Notes: a model not told the origin generated them from the sequence alone. 64,000 nucleotides of DNA from Rhodococcus koreensis (GCF_900105905.1 NZ_FNSV01000005.1:7502001-7566000), one strand, 5' to 3'. Positions 31,559 through 40,655 are shown, counted from the stretch's first letter. Translations and numbers: made by a program.

Positions 31559-33565
31559 GTGACCGAGGTTGCCTCCCCCGCAGTGTCCGATGGTGCCCTC
31601 GCGGCATTGCAGCAGTGGCGACAGCAGCAGATCGACGGCGGCCGACTGCGCCCTGGTGTCGTCAAGGACACGCATCTGCAGCAGATCCTCCGATCGAACC
31701 GGCGCACCGCCGAGGAGATCGAACCGATGCTGCCCCGGCAGGCGAAGCCGTTCGTCGACGACGTCGTCGCCGTGCTGTCGGCCGCGCCGACCGCGGCGAC
31801 CACCCGCGCGTCCGAACCCACCGCACCCGCCGCGCCGCCGCCGGTCACCGAACCCACACCGGGCAGCGAGCACGTGGTGTCGCTCCGCACCGAGGACTTC
31901 TGCGAATTCCTGCACGCCGACTCGGATCACCCCGTCGGCGCAGTGACGATCAGCACCGAACCCACCGGCGGGCACCTGCTCGAGTGGGAGCCGATGCAGG
32001 CGCAGGCGGGGCAGACCGTGCTCTACCGGGTCGTATCCGGCGAGAACCATCGCGCCTACAAGCCGGAGGCGGGCCGGCTCGTCGGTGTCACCCGGGGCAC
32101 CCTGCTCGTCGACACCGAACCCCCGGCGGCCGCGGTGCGGCACCTGCAGATCTGGTGCCACGTCGGACGCGACGAGCGGGACGCCGTCCGACGGCAACCC
32201 GTTCTCATCGCGGAAGGCCACATCCTCAGTCCGGTCACCGAATTCATCGTGATGGAGGACGAGGGAGCCGTCATCGGGCAGTGGAGTGCGTGGCCCACCG
32301 TCAGCACCGTGCGGGTGCTCCGCATCCCGCTCGACGGTAGTGTCCGCGTTGACAACGACCAGCGGCACCGCATCCTCGCGGACCAGGCCAATCTCGGCGG
32401 GTTCGTCGATCGCGACGCCCGCCGCGGGCAGCGCTACCTCTACCGCGCGATCTGCGAGGTGCAGGTGGACGGGCACACCCGGCTGTCGGCGGTCGCGCAG
32501 GCCGAGATCGCGGTGTCGGCGGTGCTCGAAGAGGTCGAGGATCTGCACGTCACCACGCACGGCGACAGCGACAACCTGCGGTTCGATCTGCAGTGGACGC
32601 CACCCGGCATCGGCGCCGTGATGCTGTACCGCACGGAGTCGGCGCCGCGGGCCGGTCTCGACGGCGCGGTGCTCGCCGCGGACGCCCTCGAATTGTCGGG
32701 TGGACTGCCCGGTTCCGCGCGGCTGGTGCACCCGGCTGTCGCGGACGAGGACGGCACGCACCGGATGACGGATGTGTCGTGGCCGCGGGGCTGGGTGCGC
32801 GCGTACTTCACCCCGGTGACGGCGCTCGACGGGCAGGTTCAGGTGGGGCGCACGTTCATCGCGACGCGTCCGCTGCCGCCGCTGCGGGACGTCCGGATCG
32901 TCGAACGCTGCTCCGAGCAGGTGCTCACGTTCCCGTGGCCGGAGGGTGCGGCGTCGGTGTCCGTCTACCTCAGTGCGCCGGAGATTTCCGCCGAGCACGC
33001 CATCGAGCAGCGGCCGATGGCCGAGATCTCCCGCTCGACGTACGACCGGGACGGCGGACTGCATCTGCCCGAACCGCTGCCCCCGCGGGGATGTTCCGTC
33101 CACGTCGTCCCCGTCGCCTACACGGCGGGTGAACGAATCGTCGGGATCCCGGCCACCGTCGAGTACCCGGGACTGCTGCGCATCGAGTACCGGCTGGAGA
33201 CGAAGCGCTCGCCGACCGGGAACGCCGCCACCGCCGTCATCCGGCTCGCATCCGAACTGGAGTTGCCGACGGCACCGCCGTTCGTCGTCGTGTTCAACGC
33301 CGGGCGGTTGCCGCTCAGCGCCCGCGACGGCGAGCCGCTCGAGGTCCGCGGTGACGGCCAGACCACGGCCGGGGCCCGCAGTTTCCACCCGCGCGGTCTG
33401 CGCAAGGAATTCGGCCAGCCCTGGACGGCCGACGTTTCCGGCAGGGTGGGATTCCTGCGCGTCTTCGCCGATGTGCGGCCGGAGACCAACCGGACTCTCG
33501 CGCTGATCGATCCGCCGGTCGACCAGCTGCGCCTGCTCGACGTTCCGCCCGGACCGGTGGAATGA
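31559..33565 (+). CDS. Fibronectin-III-like multidomain cytoplasmic protein
   Basis: A 668-aa protein from GTG 31559. Residues 1-75 are a compact helical domain (LAALQQWRQQQIDGGRLRPGVVKDTHLQQIL) resembling short modules seen in other actinobacterial stress/NTPase clusters. After a Pro/Thr linker come several beta-sandwich repeats with the spacing of fibronectin type III domains: LLEWEPMQAQAGQTVLYRV, LRFDLQWTPPGIGAVMLYR, LTFPWPEGAASVSVYLS. Each has the W...VxVYR/YLS pattern. There is no signal peptide, so these are intracellular adhesion modules, probably a scaffold. Its stop overlaps the next gene's ATG (ATGA), indicating coupled translation with the GAP1-like gene. Confidence 0.78.
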   Translation: MTEVASPAVSDGALAALQQWRQQQIDGGRLRPGVVKDTHLQQILRSNRRTAEEIEPMLPRQAKPFVDDVVAVLSAAPTAATTRASEPTAPAAPPPVTEPTPGSEHVVSLRTEDFCEFLHADSDHPVGAVTISTEPTGGHLLEWEPMQAQAGQTVLYRVVSGENHRAYKPEAGRLVGVTRGTLLVDTEPPAAAVRHLQIWCHVGRDERDAVRRQPVLIAEGHILSPVTEFIVMEDEGAVIGQWSAWPTVSTVRVLRIPLDGSVRVDNDQRHRILADQANLGGFVDRDARRGQRYLYRAICEVQVDGHTRLSAVAQAEIAVSAVLEEVEDLHVTTHGDSDNLRFDLQWTPPGIGAVMLYRTESAPRAGLDGAVLAADALELSGGLPGSARLVHPAVADEDGTHRMTDVSWPRGWVRAYFTPVTALDGQVQVGRTFIATRPLPPLRDVRIVERCSEQVLTFPWPEGAASVSVYLSAPEISAEHAIEQRPMAEISRSTYDRDGGLHLPEPLPPRGCSVHVVPVAYTAGERIVGIPATVEYPGLLRIEYRLETKRSPTGNAATAVIRLASELELPTAPPFVVVFNAGRLPLSARDGEPLEVRGDGQTTAGARSFHPRGLRKEFGQPWTADVSGRVGFLRVFADVRPETNRTLALIDPPVDQLRLLDVPPGPVE

Positions 33566-36306
33566 GCGCACCGCAGCAGACACCCGGACCTCCGCGGTTC
33601 GGTCAACTCACCTACACGTCGTTCGACGCCCCCGACCGGGGCCGGGCGGGCGGCGGCTGGCAGGTCAAGGACGTCAGCAACGGCGTCAGCGCTGCCGAAC
33701 AGGAATTCATGCGCGCCGGCGTCGCGACCCGATTCGACTCCCCACAGGCACTCCCGCAGTTCCCGACACCGGCCGACATCGCGGCGCGACCGCGGCGCCT
33801 GGTGTACGCGCCGACCGAGACCGGCGGCTGCTACTGGCACACGGCGCCCGCCGGCGCCGACGCGTCGGGGCGGCCCGGCAACGTCTTCGCGCACGTCGTC
33901 GTCGACCGCGCCCCGGACACGTCCGTCCGGCCCGTCGAACGGTGGGGTTCACCCGACTGGCTCGCCCCCTACGGCGCGGACGCGGTCGCGGCCGCCGAAC
34001 TCCCGGGCAGCGCGCCGGCGCCGGCCGGAATGATCGATCGCGCAGCAGTTCTCGACTTCCTGCTCGATCCCGGAACGTGGCGCGTCGGTGTGCTGGGTCT
34101 GCTGCTGGACGCGGTGGACCAGGCGATACACGGCGGCCCGCGTGTCGTGCTGGGATGCGCCGACGCGGAGAACGCGGCCCGGTGGATCGGCGCGGTCTCG
34201 CATTTCATGTCGCCCGGTGCGGCACAGACCTTCGGCTGGTCCACCTTCGACCGCAGCTCGACCGTCGTCGACACCCTGTCCCGGGGCGTGCATCTGGCCT
34301 GCGTGCCGGCGCGCGACGCCGTGGACGCGGTGGACGGCTGCGTCGTCCTCAATGAGACCGACACCCCAGACCTCGGCGAATGGGGCGGGGAACCGCACCG
34401 GACGGCGACGGGGCAGCTGGTGCCGGTCACGGCGTGGTCGGTGCTCGCGCAGACCGTGCTCGTCGATCCCGGCAGCGCCCGACGGGCACTCGACCACCAG
34501 GACACCCTGGCCACCGCCGTGGGCGACCGCGACCTTGCCGGTGCCTGGCCGCTCGCGATGGCCGTGCTCACGAACCCCGAACTGCACGACGCCCTGCCCG
34601 AGGCCACGGCCGTGGTGCTCGCGCAGTCGCCGGACACGCTGTCCGCGTTCCCCGACGAGCTGGCGGTCGTCGCGCACGTGGTGGACGAACACCTGCCCGG
34701 AAACATGGCCGAGGCGTGGCGGGTGGTCGCGGACTGGCAGCACGGCGGCCGACCGGCACCGGTGGTGTGGGATGTGGCCGGACGGGTTCTCACGTATCGG
34801 GCCCTCGCCGACCGTGATTGGATCCGAGCCTCCGGACCGGCCGAGTTCGCCCTGTTCGAGACGTGGCCTCATACGGAGGATCTCGAGCGGGCAGCCGAGA
34901 AGGCGCTGTCGGCGCTCGTGAGCAGCCGGGGGGCCGATCTCGCTGCCGCCGCGCACGATGCCGTGAAGACACTCGACCTGCTCCTGCACGCACACCTTCT
35001 CGGCGACTCCGGGCACGACCTCGCCACCGACCTGCTCGACCGCGTCGTCGTCCCGGTGCTGTGCGATCACGAGGCGGGCCCCGCGCTGGTCGCCGGGCTC
35101 GGCGCCGTCGGAACCGACACCTGCCGTCTGCTGCAGTCGGCCGTGGTCGGTCATCCGGTGTTCGCCGGGCGCCCGCTCGGCACCCGGCTCGCGCCCGACG
35201 TTCTGCGCTGGCTCGTCGACGAGGTGCGCGTACCGACCGCCGAGGAACTGACCGCGGCGCCGTCACGCTGCGCCGAACCGCTGTGCGCCATCGTCGCCGA
35301 CGCGGTGTTCTCGGTGGTCAAGAGCGGCACCGCGGTGCACAAGAAGGCATGGGAAGGCTACGCGCCGCTGGCCCTGTGGCGGTCGATCTACGAAGCGAGC
35401 GCCGGCGGCTGGGCGCCGAGCGAGGTCGATGCTCTCGTCGACGCGTACGCCTGGACGGTCGCGCAGTGGTGCGAACTCATCGGCGCGTTCCCCGATCACG
35501 TCGCACCCCGATTCCTGCTGCCGGTTCTCGTGCTCGAACCGTGGGGACCGGAGGTGGAGATGATCGTCAAGCACATCGACGCGAACCGCGGCGGCGCCCA
35601 GGCGGTCTCCGGTGCCGCGCACCCGGTCGACAGGCTGGCGGTGTCGTGGGCGCTCATCCGGGCGCAGGATCAGTGGGACCGGATCGACGATCCGCGGCTC
35701 CGGCGCGCGCTGGAACGGCACGGCTGGCCGGTGCTGAAGGACTACGGCGACGCCTGCCCGGCGCAGCTTCCGCCGGATCTCCTCGTCCGCCTCGCCGTGG
35801 TCGCGGTTGCCGGGTTCCAGTTCTTCCCGCCGCACAACGGCACCTACATGCCGACGATGCCCGCGAGTCACGTCGACGCGTTGGCCCGTGCGGTGGATCA
35901 GGACTCGGATTTCGCGGTCACCGCCCTGGTGGATCTGGTGCGCAGCGGTGCCCTCAACGAGCACTGGGTGATCCGGTCGGCGGTGCTCAGCTCGCCGGCG
36001 GCCCCGCACATCGAATCGGTGCTGAACCGGGACGACCTGCTCTGCCGACTCCAGGTCGGGCCGGCGCAGGCACGACGGTCGCTGCTCGAGCAGGTCGCGG
36101 CGATCGTCATGGGCGACGGTGACTACCGCGGTCCCGTCGGCACCTTCGAGGTGTCGGCGTCGCTGCGCGCCGAGATGCGGGAACGCCACGACGTCGCCGA
36201 TCGATTCCGGGCCGGGGACGCCTACGCGCGGTTCGCGTCCAGTTGGCTCGAAGACGTCGAATCAGGATTCGTGCTGCTCGCTCACGAACGGTCGGGCCGG
36301 CGATGA
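33562..36306 (+). CDS. GAP1-like GTPase-associated protein
   Basis: This 914-aa protein opens with FGQLTYTSFDAPDRGRAGGGWQVKDVSNGVSAAEQEF and continues with FPTPADIAARPRRLVYAP, CYWHTAPAGADASGRPGNVFAHVVVDR. I recall this arrangement as the N-terminal domain (type 2) of GTPase-associated protein 1, named for its constant linkage to double-GTPase genes in bacterial conflict systems. The middle (about 250-900) is helical with no catalytic motif seen. It is cytoplasmic with no signal peptide. The overlap with the fibronectin-like gene and the GTPase two genes downstream support the assignment. Whether it stimulates GTP hydrolysis is not established from sequence. Confidence 0.82.
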   Translation: MSAPQQTPGPPRFGQLTYTSFDAPDRGRAGGGWQVKDVSNGVSAAEQEFMRAGVATRFDSPQALPQFPTPADIAARPRRLVYAPTETGGCYWHTAPAGADASGRPGNVFAHVVVDRAPDTSVRPVERWGSPDWLAPYGADAVAAAELPGSAPAPAGMIDRAAVLDFLLDPGTWRVGVLGLLLDAVDQAIHGGPRVVLGCADAENAARWIGAVSHFMSPGAAQTFGWSTFDRSSTVVDTLSRGVHLACVPARDAVDAVDGCVVLNETDTPDLGEWGGEPHRTATGQLVPVTAWSVLAQTVLVDPGSARRALDHQDTLATAVGDRDLAGAWPLAMAVLTNPELHDALPEATAVVLAQSPDTLSAFPDELAVVAHVVDEHLPGNMAEAWRVVADWQHGGRPAPVVWDVAGRVLTYRALADRDWIRASGPAEFALFETWPHTEDLERAAEKALSALVSSRGADLAAAAHDAVKTLDLLLHAHLLGDSGHDLATDLLDRVVVPVLCDHEAGPALVAGLGAVGTDTCRLLQSAVVGHPVFAGRPLGTRLAPDVLRWLVDEVRVPTAEELTAAPSRCAEPLCAIVADAVFSVVKSGTAVHKKAWEGYAPLALWRSIYEASAGGWAPSEVDALVDAYAWTVAQWCELIGAFPDHVAPRFLLPVLVLEPWGPEVEMIVKHIDANRGGAQAVSGAAHPVDRLAVSWALIRAQDQWDRIDDPRLRRALERHGWPVLKDYGDACPAQLPPDLLVRLAVVAVAGFQFFPPHNGTYMPTMPASHVDALARAVDQDSDFAVTALVDLVRSGALNEHWVIRSAVLSSPAAPHIESVLNRDDLLCRLQVGPAQARRSLLEQVAAIVMGDGDYRGPVGTFEVSASLRAEMRERHDVADRFRAGDAYARFASSWLEDVESGFVLLAHERSGRR

Positions 36307-36358
36307 GCGGGACGACAGTACGCATGCGCAACACGTGCAGGGGAAAGGGATCGAACTG

Positions 36359-37345
36359 ATGTCGGGATATGTGCTGAACGGTGCGGGACGCGTCGAACTG
36401 CCCAACCGGCCGCTCGCGGTCACCGTGGCCGCGGCCACCACGGCCGTCGCGGTGCGCGCCACGCTGCCCGACGGCAGACCGGCCGAACCGGCGCTGTATC
36501 CGCGGGTCGGACTGCTGATCCTGCCGCGGGTCGACTCCGAGATCGTCGTCGTGGCCCGGCCGGACGCCGAGAGCGCCGCGTTCCCGGACGGGACGGTGCT
36601 ACAGGTGACGATCGGCGTCGACAGCAGTCGCGACCTCGACTCCGAGCGCGCCGAGCTGACCCCCGTCGACGTGTCGGGGCTGCACCAGGTGGAGTTGGCG
36701 ACGATCGCCCCGGCGGGGCCGAGGGTCGCGATCACCGCCCGCCGCACCGCCGTGGATGTGTCCCTCACCGACGTGGGGTCCCGGGCCCGGTCGGCCGCGC
36801 GCAGCGCCCTCGCGCTCGACCGTTTGCCCGAACCGCGCCGCTTCGACGTGGAGGTCGACGTCGACACCACCATGTCGATGCTCGCGCGCATCGACGACGG
36901 CAGCATCCGCACGGTGGTCGACGTCCTCTCCGGGGTCGCGGCGGTGGTGGGCACCCGCGAAGAGCTGGCCGTCCGGCTGATCGGCCACACGGTGACCACC
37001 CTGCCCGTCACCGAACTGCGGGACGTCGCGAATCAGGTTCAGGCCGAGCTCGACTCGGCCGCGCTTGGGATGGGTTTCCGTTCGGCAGCGGTCGACCGGA
37101 GTGAGCGCGGCACCCGCACCCTGGCGTTCACGGTGACCGATGCGGTGCCCGCCGACTGGTCGGGTGAGTGCACCGACACGGTGATCCGTCACCTCGTGCT
37201 CATCGGCGATACGGCCGAGGGTGGGCCCGGTGTCACCGCGGTGCCGTCGAGTGCGGCGCCCGAGCTGTCGAGTCTGTCTGTAGTGGTGACCTCGCTTCTG
37301 GCCGATGTGTCGGCGAGCTTGTTTTCGGAAGGCGTACGACGATGA
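36359..37345 (+). CDS. Cytoplasmic VWA-like protein
   Basis: A 328-aa protein from ATG 36359, preceded by GGGAAAGG. The N-terminal 150 residues are a beta-rich domain resembling the TerD-type jelly roll in style (LYPRVGLLILPRVDSEIVVVARPDAESAAFPDG). Residues about 160-325 look like a VWA fold: FDVEVDVDTTMSMLARI has DxTxS in the metal-ion position, followed by VVDVLSGVAAVVGTREELAVRLIG and HLVLIGDTAEG. No export signal is present, unlike the first VWA protein of the operon. Its stop overlaps the GTPase ATG (ATGA), so the two are likely made in fixed ratio and may interact. Confidence 0.72.
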   Translation: MSGYVLNGAGRVELPNRPLAVTVAAATTAVAVRATLPDGRPAEPALYPRVGLLILPRVDSEIVVVARPDAESAAFPDGTVLQVTIGVDSSRDLDSERAELTPVDVSGLHQVELATIAPAGPRVAITARRTAVDVSLTDVGSRARSAARSALALDRLPEPRRFDVEVDVDTTMSMLARIDDGSIRTVVDVLSGVAAVVGTREELAVRLIGHTVTTLPVTELRDVANQVQAELDSAALGMGFRSAAVDRSERGTRTLAFTVTDAVPADWSGECTDTVIRHLVLIGDTAEGGPGVTAVPSSAAPELSSLSVVVTSLLADVSASLFSEGVRR

Positions 37346-38511
37346 CGAAGTGCCCGCGGTGTTTCACCGCCCTGACCGGTGACCGGTATGCGTGGACGGC
37401 TGTCGCCCCGACGGACGTGGAGGTCGACGACGTCGCCACCAAGTACCACGGCAGTCCCGTGCGGTCCGGGAAGATCTTCGAACTCCAGCGCCCGGCCGAC
37501 GCCGCCGACGACTGGGCCCCCGAGGACGACTACGCGACGGGCAAGGCCGGCGGTCCCGCCGTGGAGGTGTGCCCGCAGTGCCACTTCCGGCTGCCCGTCG
37601 GGTGGCGCGATGGCCGGGCGGCGTGCATCGCGATGGCCGGTGCCCGGGCCACCGGAAAGACCGTGTACATCGCGGCTTTGGTGAAGACCCTGCAGTTGTT
37701 GGGGGAGCGGCTGAACCGGGTGGTGGAGCCTGCCACCGGTGAGACCGAGGTGAACTTCCGCGAGCACTACGAGCGGCCGCTGTTCGAGGAGCGGGGCATT
37801 CTCGAGTCGACGCCGGCCTCGCACACGGGCAATCCGTATCAGCGGGAGCCGCTGATCTTCAGCCTCGGCCCGGGCCTGCGCGACGACACCCGGCAGTATC
37901 TCGTGATTCGGGATGTGGCGGGGGAGGACCTCGAGAACCCCGGCAACGTGGATGCGACCCATATGCAGTTCTTCGCGCAGGCCGACGGTGTGGTGTTCAT
38001 GTTCGATCCGCTGAAGGTCGAATCGGTTCGGCAGCAGCTGCACGACCTGGTGCCGGCGCAGGAGCGGGTGGGCGGCGACCCGCGGTCGGTGCTGCGCACA
38101 GTCCTGTCGATCATCGGTACCGGGACCCCGAACCTGGCCGTGGTGCTGTCGAAGTTCGATGCGCTGCAAGCACTCGAGCGCGTGGAGGGCAGCGACTGGA
38201 GCGAAATCATGTCGCAGCGGGGCGCGGCCTTCCTCCGTGACCCGAGCCTCCAGCGCGCGCCGTATCACGAGGTGGACGGGCAGCTGCTGCACGAAGAGGT
38301 CCGCAGCCTCCTCGACAAGCTCGAGGCGCGTTCGATGGTGATGTCGGTGGACCAACCGCCCGCCGGCAACGCCCTGCCGAGCCGGTTCTTCGCCGTCTCG
38401 GCCCTGGGCGTATCACCCGTCGGAGATCGACTCCACGACAGCGGCATCTCACCCTTCCGATGCCTCGACCCCGTGCGATGGATCCTCGCGCAGCGGGGGG
38501 TGTGGGTGTAG
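37342..38511 (+). CDS. Zinc-ribbon GTPase of the double-GTPase (TRAFAC-like) type
   Basis: A 389-aa protein. The N-terminus has two CxxC pairs (CPRCFTALTG and, about 70 residues later, CPQCHFRLP) that make a zinc ribbon. The P-loop is MAGARATGKTVYIAAL (about residues 98-112), and a DxxG-type Walker B element, LVIRDVAGEDL, lies near 190. VVLSKFDAL (about 270) takes the place of NKxD guanine recognition (SKFD). This fits the family I recall as double-GTPase 2, found with GAP1 proteins. It probably acts as the molecular switch of the operon. It is the last intact gene; a truncated small ORF and an IS remnant follow. Confidence 0.85.
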   Translation: MTKCPRCFTALTGDRYAWTAVAPTDVEVDDVATKYHGSPVRSGKIFELQRPADAADDWAPEDDYATGKAGGPAVEVCPQCHFRLPVGWRDGRAACIAMAGARATGKTVYIAALVKTLQLLGERLNRVVEPATGETEVNFREHYERPLFEERGILESTPASHTGNPYQREPLIFSLGPGLRDDTRQYLVIRDVAGEDLENPGNVDATHMQFFAQADGVVFMFDPLKVESVRQQLHDLVPAQERVGGDPRSVLRTVLSIIGTGTPNLAVVLSKFDALQALERVEGSDWSEIMSQRGAAFLRDPSLQRAPYHEVDGQLLHEEVRSLLDKLEARSMVMSVDQPPAGNALPSRFFAVSALGVSPVGDRLHDSGISPFRCLDPVRWILAQRGVWV

Positions 38512-38513
38512 TG

Positions 38514-38660
38514 ATGGGAGACGACATGGATACAAACAACGCAGACGATTCGCCGTTCTTGCTGTTCAACCTGCCCGATGAGACCGTCGAGTTGGCGTTC
38601 GTCCCATTCTTTCTCGGATCGTCGTCCACGTCTGAGTGGGGCCGTAGGTCACGCCGGTGA
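38514..38660 (+). pseudogene. Truncated small acidic ORF
   Basis: An ATG 2 nt after the GTPase stop begins MGDDMDTNNADDSPFLLFNLPDETVELA, an acidic start that looks native. From about 38590 the frame runs through the antisense of the IS630-like fragment and ends at 38660. It is best read as the operon's ninth gene cut off by insertion-sequence debris. Confidence 0.5.
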
Positions 38661-38850
38661 GCCGCTCGATCGCGATCCGGCCCAGGGTCCACACCCCGGT
38701 CGCGAAGCCATGAGCCTGAGGTCCTTTGAGTAATTTCTCCCGGATCACAGCGCTCTGGGCGTCATCAAGACGCCGCATGGGCCAGGGTCCGGTGCGGGAG
38801 TCGGCAGGTGTCGACCACACCCAAGTGTCATTCAGATAGCCGACATTCAT
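38566..38850 (-). mobile_element. IS630-family transposase remnant (N-terminal HTH part)
   Basis: On the minus strand a 94-codon frame reads MRRLDDAQSAVIREKLLKGP, AHGFATGVWTLGRIAIERLTGVTYG, TWTTIRERMG. This is the winged-helix N-terminus of IS630-type transposases (pattern L...GPxAHGF.T..WTL.RIA.....GV.Y). The DDE catalytic part is missing and no terminal inverted repeats or TA duplication were found, so it is an immobile fragment. The recognisable homology ends near 38605, where the truncated plus-strand ORF begins. Confidence 0.75.
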
Positions 38851-38957
38851 CTCGCAGTTGCGGGATCCACTGCATCGCTATGTCTTCTGTCTGATTTGAT
38901 ACCCCGTAGAACCGTCACACGCCTCGCCGCGGGCGCGCCAGGAAAGGAGGACTCACA

Positions 38958-39671
38958 ATGTCAGAGAACGACCGTCGCAGCGATGCCCAGCGCCGCGCGG
39001 AGGCGAGCATCGTCAACGAGTACAACATGAAGTACATGGGCTTCGAGATCGACGGTCCGGTCTTCAAGGTGAGGGGCAAGGAGTACCCGATCAACATGAT
39101 CACTGCCGAGGTGATCACGGGCGCCCAGACGAGTACGTCGCGCACCACCATCACCAGGGTAGTCGGCGGCGGTCTCGTCGCCGGTGTGGGCGGAGCACTC
39201 CTCGGTGGGGCTGCCAAGAAGTCGACGGACACGTCGAAGATCTACATCTCGGTCGTCACTCCAGATGGTGAAGTTGTCACCAAGAGCCTGCCGACTGCCA
39301 ACGAGAAGCAGGTTCGATTCTTCGCTGACAGACTCCAGTCGGCGGCAACGCGGAGGTGGCCTCTTGTGACGGCGTTCGGCTCCCTTCCCCTGCATCCGTC
39401 CTCTCGCCGTGACGGAAGTTCTGATACCTCGGTCACGGCACCACCCACGTTCATCGCTGTGTTGTCAGTGATCCTTGGAATCTTCGTCCACGTGGCGTTC
39501 TTTCTCGGGTTGCTACTTGCCTTCGTCGTCTGGATGGCATTGGTGATGGTCGAATCCGGCAAGGATGCGAAAGCGCTCGACGAAACTGACCCAGGATGGC
39601 GGGAGAGGGAGGCTGAGACCCGCAAGCAGGCTGAGGAAGATATGTGGCGTACGGCGAGAGACGAAGGATAG
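38958..39671 (+). CDS. Membrane protein with GlyGly-rich hydrophobic loop and C-terminal TM segment
   Basis: A 237-aa protein with an excellent AAAGGAGG site 7 nt before ATG 38958. The charged N-terminus (SENDRRSDAQRRAEASIVNEYNM) leads to a soluble domain with a glycine-rich hydrophobic stretch (VVGGGLVAGVGGALLGGAAKK) that could be a membrane-active or buried helix. A hydrophobic stretch at about 165-198 (FIAVLSVILGIFVHVAFFLGLLLAFVVWMALVMV), which may form one or two helices, precedes a charged tail. The family is not recognised. It lies between transposon debris and a pseudogene, with no operon partner. Confidence 0.7.
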   Translation: MSENDRRSDAQRRAEASIVNEYNMKYMGFEIDGPVFKVRGKEYPINMITAEVITGAQTSTSRTTITRVVGGGLVAGVGGALLGGAAKKSTDTSKIYISVVTPDGEVVTKSLPTANEKQVRFFADRLQSAATRRWPLVTAFGSLPLHPSSRRDGSSDTSVTAPPTFIAVLSVILGIFVHVAFFLGLLLAFVVWMALVMVESGKDAKALDETDPGWREREAETRKQAEEDMWRTARDEG

Positions 39672-39740
39672 CCGCTGGTCCCAGCGCCCGAAGGGCTTCC
39701 CGTCTACCTGCTTAGGCGACGGCGAGACAGCTGGAGAGCA

Positions 39741-40150
39741 TCACGGCACCCAGAACGCACCGGTCCCAGCTATGACCTCATAACCGTTGAACATGGATGC
39801 GCTCACCGGACCGGTTCCTGTGGCGACGGCTGGTGGCTCGCCCCGCTTGAGCATCGCTACTCCCGACTGCAGAGTGGAGATATTCGTCCAGTGCACCCAA
39901 TAGATGCCATCGCTGTTGGTTTGACGGGTGGTAATGAGACCACCTCCGGCGTCTCACCCGTAGTCGCCACCGGGTTCGCAGAGAAGTAGGTATGGATCCC
40001 ACTGCAGAGCCAGATTCCCGCGTTCCAGACAAATGGAATCTGGAAGGTGTTCGTGTTGGGCGCTGCTGACGCTGTCGCCGTACCTAATGCCAGGGGAGTA
40101 GCCACGAGGGCCGCGGCGGCGATCGCTTTGGCCACAGTTGATTTGAGTAT
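39741..40150 (-). pseudogene. Frameshifted secreted-protein gene
   Basis: On the minus strand, LKSTVAKAIAAAALVATP, LALGTATASAAPNTNTF is a clear signal peptide and mature start, continuing to HTYFSANPVATTGET. Around 39945-39960 the coding sense jumps by one base into another frame, which reads GGGLITTRQTNSDGIYWVHW and on to NGYEVIAGTGAFWVP and a stop at 39741. Without the jump the first frame ends soon after at ...PLCSRE. The start also looks damaged: a GAGAGG ribosome site is followed 8 nt later by ATA (40150-40148) where an ATG is expected. A single-base loss and a start mutation would explain this. A sequencing error is the alternative for the frameshift. Confidence 0.65.
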
Positions 40151-40189
40151 GGCGCAAGCCTCTCGGTCTGAGAAACGACTACACAGCAT

Positions 40190-40655
40190 TGACGAAGCCT
40201 GGAAAGACGAGGGGCTGGCTTTCGTGGCATCTCCATTGCGATGACCGAGATATTGACTCTGATGTTTGAGGACGGCCGTAGTGGCCTCAGAGGAAAGATC
40301 TAGGTAAACGATGCGGAGTTGTTTCCGACGGAGTTTTCCGAGGTCGCGTTCTTTCGGAGGCATCCTTCCATCCGCATCGGCGAGGCCGACTCTCAAGAGT
40401 CTGGTCCGGGGCAAAGCTTCCTGCACGCTTACAGCCTGGACGATCTCGAACGGCTCCTCGACGATGTCGCCGTGACGCGCGCCGCCGCGACCATCGCGCT
40501 GCACATCATGCGTAAGCGCCAATGCATGCACCGTAAGGTGCACTCACCACAGCTCACGGAGGCTGCGTCTCAGTATGTACCGTCGACGGCAGTGAGCTCA
40601 GCACCTACCCACTAGAGTCCATACCATCTCGTTGCCAGAAGATTGAGGTGTCACC
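40190..40655. other. Island boundary region without a supported gene
   Basis: Frames are open on both strands here, but none has a ribosome site plus protein-like composition. The candidates are a TTG-started 98-codon plus-strand frame (40319-40615) and an antisense frame. It separates the decayed secreted-protein gene from the defence island. GAGG lies 9 nt before the GTG of the DUF262 gene. Confidence 0.5.

Noticed and set aside
26711..33583. Other long minus-strand frames (about 900, 680 and 960 codons) across the tubulin-like, two-TM and fibronectin-like genes
   Set aside because: They have the same shadow composition, no ribosome sites, and are incompatible with the tightly coupled plus-strand operon.
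38661..38957. Complete IS630 element
   Set aside because: Only the N-terminal HTH region is present; there is no DDE domain, terminal inverted repeat or target duplication.
40319..40615. TTG-started 98-codon plus-strand frame as a gene
   Set aside because: No Shine-Dalgarno, a mixed composition, and an antisense frame of equal quality; it is not supported on either strand.
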